A stretch of 5,693 nt of DNA. It comes from an uncultured Eubacteriales bacterium. Its GTDB lineage: Bacteria; Bacillota; Clostridia; TANB77; CAG-508. Within the stretch, counting starts at the first letter, position 1; the number at the start of each line of letters is the position of its first letter. Location: the NCBI GenBank assembly GCA_902766085.1, contig CACXCH010000109.1, positions 1 to 5,693 on the forward strand, in the 5' to 3' direction. Made by a program: the position numbers and the translations under genes. Positions 1 through 5,660 of this stretch are shown here, piece after piece. The notes under the pieces are model-generated. The model saw only the letters and a program-made list of their open reading frames with translations. It had not been told where the DNA came from and ran no database searches.

Positions 1-128
1 CAGGTGATAACACAAGCATGACAATCGAATTAATCACTCCAATTGCTATTGAGAAAGGATTAAGATTCGCTATTCGTGAAGGTGGACGTACAGTAGGTTC
101 TGGAGTTGTTGCAGATATATTAGAATAA
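1..128 (+). CDS. tuf: Elongation factor Tu, C-terminal end (partial)
   Basis: This is the 3' end of a gene that begins left of the window; the first complete codon is at position 3. The 41 visible residues, from GDNTSMTIEL to GSGVVADILE, match the end of EF-Tu domain 3, including the near-invariant FAIREGGRTVGSGVV segment. EF-Tu is the GTPase that delivers aminoacyl-tRNA to the ribosome in the cytoplasm. The codons include GGT and CGT, which fits a highly expressed gene, whereas the genes to the right favour AGA for arginine. The reading frame ends in TAA at 126-128 and is followed 17 bases later by an intrinsic terminator, so tuf is probably the last gene of its own operon. Only the C-terminus is seen, but the family assignment is firm. 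Confidence 0.97.
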   Translation, partial: GDNTSMTIELITPIAIEKGLRFAIREGGRTVGSGVVADILE

Positions 129-145
129 TAACAAATATCTAAAAA

Positions 146-180
146 GGCTTTCGGGGAATTACCCTGAAAGCCAATTTTTA
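146..180 (+). terminator. Intrinsic terminator after tuf
   Basis: Arms at 146-156 (GGCTTTCGGGG) and 162-172 (CCCTGAAAGCC) form an 11-bp stem with one G-U pair and a 5-base loop. AATTTTTA follows immediately. The stem is much more GC-rich than its surroundings. This should end tuf transcription and insulate the next gene. Confidence 0.92.
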
Positions 181-200
181 TGTATAGGAAATTAAAAACC

Positions 201-252
201 ATTGACTTTTAACACATCGACCAAAAAGTCAATACATAATATTGACTTTTTG
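201..252. repeat. Three-copy ATTGACTTTT element with a 13-bp palindrome
   Basis: The decamer ATTGACTTTT occurs at 201-210 and 241-250 in direct orientation and at 224-233 in inverted orientation. The second and third copies form a perfect 13-bp inverted repeat (222-234 and 240-252) around a 5-base spacer. The third copy supplies the -35 box of the promoter at 242-270. Such a symmetric site over a -35 box suggests an operator for a dimeric regulator, with the outer copy as a possible auxiliary site. No known regulator's consensus is recognised, and the operator role is inferred. Confidence 0.6.
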
Positions 253-270
253 CTAAATTCATTATATACT
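242..270 (+). promoter_or_regulatory. Sigma-A promoter for the SH3b-protein gene
   Basis: A -35 box TTGACT (242-247) and a -10 box TATACT (265-270) are separated by exactly 17 bases; each matches the consensus at 5 of 6 positions. Transcription should start near 277, giving a short leader of about 23 bases before the ATG at 300. The -35 box is embedded in the palindromic repeat, so binding there would compete with RNA polymerase. Confidence 0.85.
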
Positions 271-299
271 TTGGCTAAAGTTAAGCGGAGGAATCATAA

Positions 300-1115
300 A
301 TGAAAAAAATAATTTCTTCAATAATAGCAATTATTGCAATGATTATGCTTGCAGGGGTTTGCCTAGCCGCAAGTACTGGTACAGTAACAGGCGACAATTT
401 ACGCTTAAGAAGCAAGGCTTCTACAAATTCTACGGCGATTGATGTCTTAAATAAAGGAACAAAGGTAAATATACTTTCTACTGAGGGTGATTTTTATAAA
501 GTTTCTGTAGGAGACCAAACAGGATACTTAAGTAAAGAATATGTACAAACAAATAGTTCAACAACATCAAATTCAACAAACTCATCAAATACAAATAAAA
601 CTTCAACAAATTCAAACACATCAAGCTCTAACAAAACATCAGAAAGCTCAAGCACATCAAGCGCTAATAAAACATCAGAAAGCTCAAACACATCAAGCGC
701 TAATAAAACATCAGAAAGCTCAAGTTCATCAAGTAATAAAACATCAGAAAATGTAAATTCATCAGCTAATTCAAACTCAACAAATAGCACAACTAATAGT
801 GTAAATAATTCGAATACGGCTAATGATGATTCAGACACTGAAACAAATACTGATTCAAACACAACTAGTACCACTGAAGCTTGGAGTGAGGAAACAATAA
901 ATAAAGCAAATACAACTATTCTAACATCAAAAGCCACACTTTATGTGCTACCATTATTAAACTCAACAAAACTCGGAGAATTAGCTTCAGGAACAGAAGT
1001 ATTGCTTATCTCTGTAAATGGAAAATGGGCATATATTCAAACATCATCACAGAGCGGATGGATAAATAAAAGTTTGTTACAAAATCAAATTGTAACAGTA
1101 CCACAAAATTATTAA
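300..1115 (+). CDS. Secreted protein with two SH3b domains
   Basis: This 271-residue protein starts with a signal peptide (MKK, then a hydrophobic stretch to about residue 22) with likely signal-peptidase I cleavage near LAA/S at 24-25. Cys21 is preceded by Val, so it is not a good lipobox. A first SH3b domain spans about 27-83 (NLRLRS at 33-38, GYLSKEYV at 75-82). A Ser/Thr/Asn-rich low-complexity linker of about 110 residues follows (84-193), with tandem NKTSES repeats. A second, more diverged SH3b domain spans about 203-262 (GWINKSLL at 253-260). Bacterial SH3 domains usually bind cell-wall peptides, so export and wall binding are inferred. No catalytic domain is present. The start is supported by GGAGG at 287-291, 8 bases upstream. 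The gene has its own promoter, and the linker length may vary between strains. Confidence 0.9.
   Translation: MKKIISSIIAIIAMIMLAGVCLAASTGTVTGDNLRLRSKASTNSTAIDVLNKGTKVNILSTEGDFYKVSVGDQTGYLSKEYVQTNSSTTSNSTNSSNTNKTSTNSNTSSSNKTSESSSTSSANKTSESSNTSSANKTSESSSSSSNKTSENVNSSANSNSTNSTTNSVNNSNTANDDSDTETNTDSNTTSTTEAWSEETINKANTTILTSKATLYVLPLLNSTKLGELASGTEVLLISVNGKWAYIQTSSQSGWINKSLLQNQIVTVPQNY
630..767 (+). repeat. In-gene tandem repeat encoding NKTSES units
   Basis: Four successive units code for residues 111-122, 123-134, 135-145 and 146-156 of the SH3b protein. The first two are 36 bases each and nearly identical; the last two are 33 bases, and the fourth is diverged. Each opens with NKTSE followed by Ser/Asn/Thr/Ala. 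All unit lengths are multiples of three, so gain or loss of units would keep the reading frame and only change linker length. The near-identity at DNA level suggests recent slippage or unequal recombination. Confidence 0.85.
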
Positions 1116-1225
1116 AAACGAGATATAATATTAAAGAAAAATTAATAAAAACTAAAGATTTATTATTAACAGAATATTATTAATAAGTGATTTAATGGGG
1201 CAAACACTTTTAGAAAAGAGATTTT

Positions 1226-3424
1226 ATGAGATACATTTGCACCATTACGATAACTTTAATGATTATTGTTTTGGGATTATACAAATTAGGTATAATCCCT
1301 TTAAAATACGAGAATGAGAATGAGCAATATTTTAACGCAACAATAATTAGTAATTACACAGAGAAGAGCTATTATGACGTGTATACTGTAAAAAAGAAAA
1401 ACAAAAAGTTTTTTCTATATGTTAAAAAGAATAATGAAAAATTCAAAATAGGCGATATTGTAAATGTTAATGCTTCTTTTAATAAGCCAAGTGAACAAAG
1501 AAACTTTAATGGGTTTGACTATAATATATATTTAAGATCAAAAAATATAAGAGGCACATATAAAGCTAGTTCCATAAAAAAGATGAAAGAATCAAAAGAT
1601 CTGAGTATAAAAATATTAAAAATTTTTAACCTAATAAGAGATGAAATTTCAAAAACATACCAAAAAAATCTATCACAGGAAAACGCGTCATTACTTACAG
1701 GACTAACGATTGGGGACAAATCAAATATAGATGAAGGAACAATTGAAAATTTTAGAAATGCAAGTCTTAGTCATATATTAGCAATTTCAGGAGCACACTT
1801 ATCTTATGTAATTATCGGCCTATCAATATTAACAAAACAACTAAAAAATAAAAGATTGTCACAAGTATTAACAATATTAGCAATGGCTTTTTTTATGATT
1901 TTAACCGGAATGTCCCCATCTGTGCTAAGAGCCGGTATAATGTGCATATTGCCAATAATTGCAAGTATGCTAAAAAGAAAAAATGACTTTTATACTACAC
2001 TGTGTTTTTCAATCTTACTTCAAATGATTTTTAATCTTTATGTAATATTTGATATCGGATTCATCCTATCTTATTCAGGGGTAATAGGAATTGTACTATT
2101 TTACAACGAAATTTTTACAAAAACAAAACTTAAAATAACGAGCGTAACACTATCTGCAAATATAATTTTGATTCCAATAATGGCTTACTATTTCAATACA
2201 CTGTCACTATCATTTATATTTTCAAATTTGATAGCATCATTGATACTAGGACCAATAATCATATTAGGATATTTATCCACAATATGTAGAATAAAAGTGA
2301 TTTATTTAGTTCTAAATATTCTAATTTCAATACTAACAAAATCAGCTGAATTTTTTTCAAAACTAACATTTTTAAGAGCTAACATTGCATCTCCATCATT
2401 AATTTCCATAATCATATATTATATCATTGTAACCTTCTGGGCTATAAAAATAACGAAGACGAGAAAACACAAGAGCACTAATACAGATAAACAAACAATA
2501 AAAAAGCAAAACTCTAATAAACAAATGACTAAAAAGATAATTGCCATTTTAATATCTATTCAAATTATTTCAAATATAAATTTCATATCTTTTGACAACA
2601 ACAATATGTATATAAACTTTATTGATGTTGGACAAGGCGATTGCTGCTTAATAAGATATAAAAATATTAATTTAATGATTGATAGCGGAGGAAGTGAAGA
2701 TAATTCAAATTATGACATCGGAAAAAATGTTCTAATGAGAAGTCTTTTAAGCAAGAAAATAAAATGTTTAGACTATATTATGATTTCACATTTTGACGCT
2801 GACCACTGCCAGGGATTTATGTATTTACTAAAAAACTTTAAAATAAAAAATGCAATTATTTGTAAACAAGTCGAAGAATCAAAACTATATTATGAATTTT
2901 TAAAACTAACAAAGGAAAAGAATATAAAAGTATACTATGTAAAAAGAGGAGATAACATAAAAATTGGAAAAATTAAAATTTTAATATTAAATCCGGCAAG
3001 CTCTAATACAAAAGATATGATTCAAGAAAATCCAATGAACAATAATGCAATAGTATGCAAAATAATTTTTTATAAATTCTCAATATTATTTACAGGAGAT
3101 ATTGAAAAAGAAGCGGAAAATGAAATTATAAAGTTTTATAAAACAACCAATATATTAGAATCAGACATATTAAAAGTCCCTCATCATGGTTCTAAAACGT
3201 CTTCAACAGAAGATTTTTTAGACTTAGTAAAACCGAAAATTGCATTAATCGGCGTGGGTTTAAACAATAAATTTAAGCATCCTAATAATGAAACGATAAC
3301 AAAGCTTAAAAATAGAAGTGTTAAAATTTATAGAACAGATTTAATGGGCGAAATATATGCAAAAATAAACAGTTCAGGAAAAATAACAATAAAAACAAAA
3401 CTAAACAATAGTGTTGAAAATTAA
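1226..3424 (+). CDS. comEC: ComEC/Rec2 DNA-uptake channel with metallo-beta-lactamase domain
   Basis: At 732 residues this has the full ComEC architecture. There is an N-terminal membrane segment (about 4-25), a small beta-rich soluble domain (about 35-118, the DUF4131/OB-like region) and a multi-helix Competence domain (about 150-410). The latter carries the family signatures LTIGDKS at 160-166, SHILAISGAHLS at 182-193 and LTGMSPSVLRAGIM at 226-239. After a Lys-rich loop (410-437) and another hydrophobic helix (438-456) comes the metallo-beta-lactamase-fold domain: DVGQGD (467-472), DSGG (486-489), HFDADH (522-527), GD (624-625), PHHGS (652-656) and YRTDLMGEI (702-710). ComEC carries single-stranded DNA through the membrane during transformation, and the last domain is a proposed nuclease for the non-transported strand. 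All expected metal-binding motifs are present and no frame break is seen. The ribosome-binding site is weak (AAGAG at 1216-1220). The gene lies 110 bases after the SH3b gene with no terminator between, so cotranscription is possible. No comEA or other competence gene is in view. Confidence 0.95.
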   Translation: MRYICTITITLMIIVLGLYKLGIIPLKYENENEQYFNATIISNYTEKSYYDVYTVKKKNKKFFLYVKKNNEKFKIGDIVNVNASFNKPSEQRNFNGFDYNIYLRSKNIRGTYKASSIKKMKESKDLSIKILKIFNLIRDEISKTYQKNLSQENASLLTGLTIGDKSNIDEGTIENFRNASLSHILAISGAHLSYVIIGLSILTKQLKNKRLSQVLTILAMAFFMILTGMSPSVLRAGIMCILPIIASMLKRKNDFYTTLCFSILLQMIFNLYVIFDIGFILSYSGVIGIVLFYNEIFTKTKLKITSVTLSANIILIPIMAYYFNTLSLSFIFSNLIASLILGPIIILGYLSTICRIKVIYLVLNILISILTKSAEFFSKLTFLRANIASPSLISIIIYYIIVTFWAIKITKTRKHKSTNTDKQTIKKQNSNKQMTKKIIAILISIQIISNINFISFDNNNMYINFIDVGQGDCCLIRYKNINLMIDSGGSEDNSNYDIGKNVLMRSLLSKKIKCLDYIMISHFDADHCQGFMYLLKNFKIKNAIICKQVEESKLYYEFLKLTKEKNIKVYYVKRGDNIKIGKIKILILNPASSNTKDMIQENPMNNNAIVCKIIFYKFSILFTGDIEKEAENEIIKFYKTTNILESDILKVPHHGSKTSSTEDFLDLVKPKIALIGVGLNNKFKHPNNETITKLKNRSVKIYRTDLMGEIYAKINSSGKITIKTKLNNSVEN

Positions 3425-3442
3425 AATAAAGTGTGCTAGTAT
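3414..3442 (+). promoter_or_regulatory. Probable promoter for mltG
   Basis: TTGAAA (3414-3419) and TAGTAT (3437-3442) are 17 bases apart, and the -10 box is preceded by TGTGC, giving an extended -10 TGn motif. The -35 box overlaps the last codons of comEC. The predicted start is near 3449, about 43 bases before the mltG ATG. The -10 hexamer matches the consensus at only 4 of 6 positions, so this is moderate evidence; readthrough from comEC is also likely because no terminator lies between the genes. Confidence 0.5.
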
Positions 3443-3491
3443 AGTTGATATGAATAAAAGGACAACCGTAATCAGGAGGAAAAGAAAATAA

Positions 3492-4571
3492 ATGGTAAAA
3501 CATAAGAGAGTTTTAATAATTATTTTATCTATTGTAATTGCAATAATAGTTGCAATTGCTGGATGTTTTTTATACTATAAGTTAAGTCTACAGGCAGTTT
3601 CAAAAGAAAGCGAAGCTGTTGATATAACTATAGAAGAAGGAATGAATGTTTCAGAAATTATTGACCTTTTAAATGAAAATGGACTAATAAAAAATGAAAA
3701 AGTTTTTAAATTATATACAAAGATTAATAAAATAAATAATGTTAAAGCAGGTGAGTATGAATTAAATAAAAATATGAATGCTGAGTCTTTAGTGAATAAA
3801 CTTAATGAAGGACCAAAAAATTCCACCATAAATATTACATTCATAGAAGGGAAAAACATGAGATGGATTGCATCAAAAATTGCGGAAAAAACGTCTAATA
3901 CTGAAGAAGACGTTTTTGAAAAACTTTCTGATGAAGAATATTTAGATAAGCTTATTGAGAAATATTGGTTTATTACAGATGAAATTAAAAACGAAAATAT
4001 TTACTATTCTCTAGAAGGATACCTATTTCCAGACACATATAACTTTGAAAAGAAAGCTACGGTAGAAGATATATTTGGAAAGATGCTTGACGAAATGGAA
4101 AAACAACTAAACCCATATAAGGAAGAAATACAAAATTCATCAATCTCTGTACATAAAATATTAACAGTAGCATCAATTATTGAACTTGAATCTAGCAATG
4201 ACGATGACAAAGCTAAAGTTTCAAGCGTAATTTACAATAGATTAAACAAAAATATGTCAATAGGGAGTGACGTAACAACATACTATGCAATAAAAGTTGA
4301 TATGTCAGAAAGAAACTTAACATCTAAAGACTTAAATACCTCAAATCCATATAATACAAGAGGACCTAATATGAACGGAAAACTACCAGTAGGACCAATT
4401 GCATCTGTCAGTGCAAGCTCAATAAAAGCAGCTTTATATCCTGAAACAACAGATTATTTGTATTTTGTTGCAGATAAAAATGGAAAAATATATTTTGCAA
4501 AAACCATAGAAGAACACAACCAAAATATAGCAAATTTGAAAAAGCAAGGATTATGGTACACTTATGAATGA
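3492..4571 (+). CDS. mltG: Endolytic murein transglycosylase MltG (YceG-like)
   Basis: This 359-residue protein has a short basic N-terminus and one membrane helix (about 7-29), then an extracytoplasmic region. A LysM-like subdomain (about 43-108) precedes the YceG catalytic domain (about 115-352). Signature motifs are EGYLFPDTY (175-183), LTVASIIELES (224-234), VIYNRL (246-251), GSDVTTYYA (258-266), NPYNTRG (285-291), LPVGPIA (298-304) and YLYFVADKNG (322-331). Glu231 aligns with the catalytic Glu218 of E. coli MltG, and Glu233 is also conserved. MltG cuts nascent glycan strands within the chain next to the membrane and sets strand length. A strong AGGAGG lies at 3474-3479 but 12 bases from the ATG, longer than usual; no in-frame start exists closer because TAA directly precedes the ATG. 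The gene ends with tandem stops TGA TGA. Confidence 0.95.
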   Translation: MVKHKRVLIIILSIVIAIIVAIAGCFLYYKLSLQAVSKESEAVDITIEEGMNVSEIIDLLNENGLIKNEKVFKLYTKINKINNVKAGEYELNKNMNAESLVNKLNEGPKNSTINITFIEGKNMRWIASKIAEKTSNTEEDVFEKLSDEEYLDKLIEKYWFITDEIKNENIYYSLEGYLFPDTYNFEKKATVEDIFGKMLDEMEKQLNPYKEEIQNSSISVHKILTVASIIELESSNDDDKAKVSSVIYNRLNKNMSIGSDVTTYYAIKVDMSERNLTSKDLNTSNPYNTRGPNMNGKLPVGPIASVSASSIKAALYPETTDYLYFVADKNGKIYFAKTIEEHNQNIANLKKQGLWYTYE

Positions 4572-4580
4572 TGAACTTTA

Positions 4581-4605
4581 AAGCCAGTGTTTCAGACACT
4601 GGCTT
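4581..4605 (+). terminator. Hairpin after mltG, possible terminator
   Basis: AAGCCAGTGT (4581-4590) and ACACTGGCTT (4596-4605) form a perfect 10-bp stem with a 5-base loop, 10 bases past the mltG stop. No T-run follows (the next bases are ATAAAC), so intrinsic termination may be inefficient. It could instead stabilise the 3' end of the mltG message or only partly separate mltG from the next gene. Confidence 0.5.
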
Positions 4606-4690
4606 ATAAACATAATGCAGTTTTAACAATGCTGAATAAAAAAATATGACTTGGAAATAATTACCTTAAAGAAAAATGAGGTGATTATTT

Positions 4691-5266
4691 ATGAATAAAG
4701 TAGAAATATTTTTTTTAATACTTGCAACGTGTATAATGGGAGTTGCAATGGGAATTGTAGTACACATTTATGAAAACTCTAAAAGTGAAAAGGCAATACT
4801 TAAAGATGCACAAATTTTAAATTCACTAAATCAAAATGAAGCATCATTATCAACAGTTGCAAATGTAGAAAAGACATCGCCTAATGCTACAATTATATTT
4901 GAAACATATTACAAAAAATGTGGTCACACAATAATATCTAAGCAAGAAATACAAAAAGAAGATGTAAATAAAACAAAGCAAGAAATAGAAAACAAATACA
5001 ATCAATATGAAGTGAAAGAATTTTCATCAAATGAAATTAAACTATATAAACAAGTAGACAAAATTTGCGACAGCCACTATGTTGTAAAACAAAAAGATGG
5101 GGTAATAGCTGTATTTTCTAAAAATGATGACGGAACAGAAACACTAAAAAGCCAAACAGACGTCTCAACTAAATATTTGCCAAAGGAAGATGTGGACTTA
5201 TTAGAAAATGGAATAGAGGCCAACAGCAATGAAGAACTAGAGCAAATACTAAGCGACTATGAATAA
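4691..5266 (+). CDS. Membrane-anchored protein with BofC-C-like domain
   Basis: This 191-residue protein has one N-terminal membrane segment (about 5-26, KVEIFFLILATCIMGVAMG), which may be an uncleaved anchor, followed by a polar, probably extracytoplasmic domain. The C-terminal part (about 107-191) resembles the BofC C-terminal domain: YVVKQKDGVIAVF (130-142), a TLKSQTDVSTKYLP segment (151-164), DVDLLENGIEANSNEELEQI (167-186) and an acidic DYE end. In Bacillus, BofC is a forespore protein that restrains the SpoIVB protease in the sigma-K checkpoint. Clostridial proteins with this domain are often not tied to that role, so the function is left open. Two Cys-His pairs, CGH (77-79) and CDSH (126-129), frame the middle of the domain. 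The start is well supported by GAGGTGA (4678-4684), 6 bases before the ATG. No convincing promoter was found, and no clear terminator follows. Confidence 0.75.
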   Translation: MNKVEIFFLILATCIMGVAMGIVVHIYENSKSEKAILKDAQILNSLNQNEASLSTVANVEKTSPNATIIFETYYKKCGHTIISKQEIQKEDVNKTKQEIENKYNQYEVKEFSSNEIKLYKQVDKICDSHYVVKQKDGVIAVFSKNDDGTETLKSQTDVSTKYLPKEDVDLLENGIEANSNEELEQILSDYE

Positions 5267-5285
5267 AAAAGCTTTACTGTTTTTC

Positions 5286-5390
5286 TACAAAGTAAATGCA
5301 AGATGAAAAGCTAGAAAAAAACGTCAAGTGAAAAATTAAGTGCAATTCTGTAAAGTAAATGCAACTTGTACGACTAAAGCTAGAAAAAAA
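5286..5390 (+). repeat. Two diverged direct repeats
   Basis: AAAGTAAATGCAA occurs at 5289-5301 and 5352-5364, and AAAGCTAGAAAAAAA occurs at 5307-5321 and 5376-5390. The two exact blocks recur in the same order with offsets of 63 and 69 bases, so they look like one unit of about 55-65 bases duplicated and then changed by small insertions. A shorter echo, GCTAGAA, recurs at the -10 box of the first promoter (5434-5440). The copies have no open reading frame or proper -35/-10 pair. Confidence 0.7.
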
Positions 5391-5412
5391 TAAAAAACTT
5401 TTAAAAAACCAC

Positions 5413-5441
5413 TTGACGAGATGATAAAAAAATGCTAGAAT
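5413..5441 (+). promoter_or_regulatory. Strong extended -10 promoter (first of two)
   Basis: TTGACG (5413-5418) and TAGAAT (5436-5441) are 17 bases apart, with TGC just before the -10 box. Each hexamer matches the consensus at 5 of 6 positions. A-tracts at 5384-5390, 5392-5397 and 5403-5408 sit where an UP element would be. Predicted transcription start is near 5448. It may be the distal promoter of the rRNA operon or the promoter of a separate short RNA. Confidence 0.75.
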
Positions 5442-5447
5442 AAATAC

Positions 5448-5513
5448 GTACTAAGGAAATTAGTTTGAGAGCAACTTAAGAATTCGACATAAAAAACTAA
5501 TTTTTTATTTTTT
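5448..5513 (+). ncRNA. Candidate short non-coding RNA, about 65 nt
   Basis: The predicted start of the upstream promoter (near 5448) and the end of a U-tract (5513) delimit a transcript of about 65 nt. It would contain a 10-bp stem with a 27-base loop including GAGAGCAACTTAAG. It matches no RNA family that I recognise. No start codon with a useful reading frame is present. The alternative is a leader or attenuator region read through into the rRNA operon. Existence is inferred from the promoter and terminator pair only. Confidence 0.35.
5457..5513 (+). terminator. Stem-loop with U-tract between the two promoters
   Basis: AAATTAGTTT (5457-5466) pairs perfectly with AAACTAATTT (5494-5503), and TTTTTTATTTTTT covers 5501-5513. 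The T-run overlaps the end of the 3' arm. The stem is AT-rich (2 of 10 pairs are G-C) and the loop is 27 bases, so it is weaker than the tuf terminator. It may end the transcript from the first promoter or transcripts arriving from the gene ending at 5266. Confidence 0.5.
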
Positions 5514-5565
5514 ACCCTAAAAAAACAAAAAAATTAAAAAAACTATTGACAATACAATTAGGGTA
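5513..5565. repeat. Inverted repeat TACCCTAA / TTAGGGTA around the -35 box
   Basis: TACCCTAA at 5513-5520 is the exact reverse complement of TTAGGGTA at 5558-5565. The pair brackets the A-tracts and the -35 box, and the right arm lies in the spacer of the second promoter. CCC/GGG runs stand out in this AT-rich DNA. It may be a paired protein-binding site; in RNA the left arm would lie upstream of the second start site. Chance occurrence cannot be excluded. Confidence 0.4.
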
Positions 5566-5574
5566 GTATATAAT
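5546..5574 (+). promoter_or_regulatory. Perfect-consensus sigma-A promoter, probable rRNA P2
   Basis: TTGACA (5546-5551) and TATAAT (5569-5574), 17 bases apart, match the sigma-A consensus at all 12 positions. Three 7-base A-tracts at 5519-5525, 5527-5533 and 5536-5542 resemble an UP element. Predicted start is near 5581, placing a hairpin at the very 5' end of the transcript. Such strength and the downstream boxA-like motif point to a stable-RNA operon beyond the right edge. Confidence 0.93.
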
Positions 5575-5581
5575 ATAAAAC

Positions 5582-5602
5582 GTTCACGGCGAAAGCGTGA
5601 AC
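5582..5602 (+). other. 5'-terminal RNA hairpin of the second transcript
   Basis: GTTCACG (5582-5588) pairs with CGTGAAC (5596-5602). An alternative fold pairs GTTCAC with GTGAAC, bulges G5588 and closes GC/GC around a GAAA tetraloop (5591-5594). Lying one base after the predicted start, it could protect the RNA 5' end or affect promoter escape. There is no T-run, so it is not a terminator. Confidence 0.65.
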
Positions 5603-5613
5603 AAGAACAAAAA

Positions 5614-5628
5614 GTACATTGAAAAGTA
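5614..5628 (+). promoter_or_regulatory. boxA-like rRNA antitermination element
   Basis: GTACATTGAAAAGTA resembles the boxA region of Gram-positive rRNA leaders and 16S-23S spacers (a CTTTGAAAACT-type core), to which NusB/NusE and partners bind to make RNA polymerase resistant to termination. It sits about 33 bases after the predicted start, a reasonable place for boxA. The match is by memory of the family consensus. Confidence 0.55.
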
Positions 5629-5660
5629 AACAACAAATCTTTTGAGAAACCAATAATTGC

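Noticed and set aside
541..756. A 71-codon plus-strand frame rich in His/Gln/Lys repeats
   Set aside because: It is an out-of-frame reading of the same tandem repeats within the SH3b gene.
494..937. A 147-codon open frame on the minus strand opposite the SH3b gene
   Set aside because: Its repetitive Leu/Val/Glu/Phe sequence is the antisense reading of the Ser/Thr/Asn repeats; it has no family resemblance and lies inside a convincing plus-strand gene.
1124..1129. TATAAT upstream of comEC as a promoter
   Set aside because: No acceptable -35 box lies 15-19 bases upstream, and such hexamers are common in AT-rich DNA.
1163..1186. TTATTAA / TTAATAA inverted repeat before comEC
   Set aside because: It is all A/T, 7 bp with a 10-base spacer, and expected by chance at this base composition.
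1195..1315. Alternative ATG at 1195 as an earlier start for comEC
   Set aside because: It is in a different frame and reaches a stop after about 40 codons.
4623..4650. TTAACA-16-TATGAC as a promoter for the BofC-like gene
   Set aside because: The -10 match is poor (4 of 6), the spacer is short and there is no extended -10 motif; too weak to list.
5271..5299. Hairpin after the BofC-like gene as its terminator (GCTTTACT with AGTAAATGC)
   Set aside because: The stem needs a bulge, is AT-rich and has no T-run after the 3' arm.
5286..5390. CRISPR array
   Set aside because: There are only two imperfect repeat copies with unequal offsets, mostly A-rich, and no cas genes.
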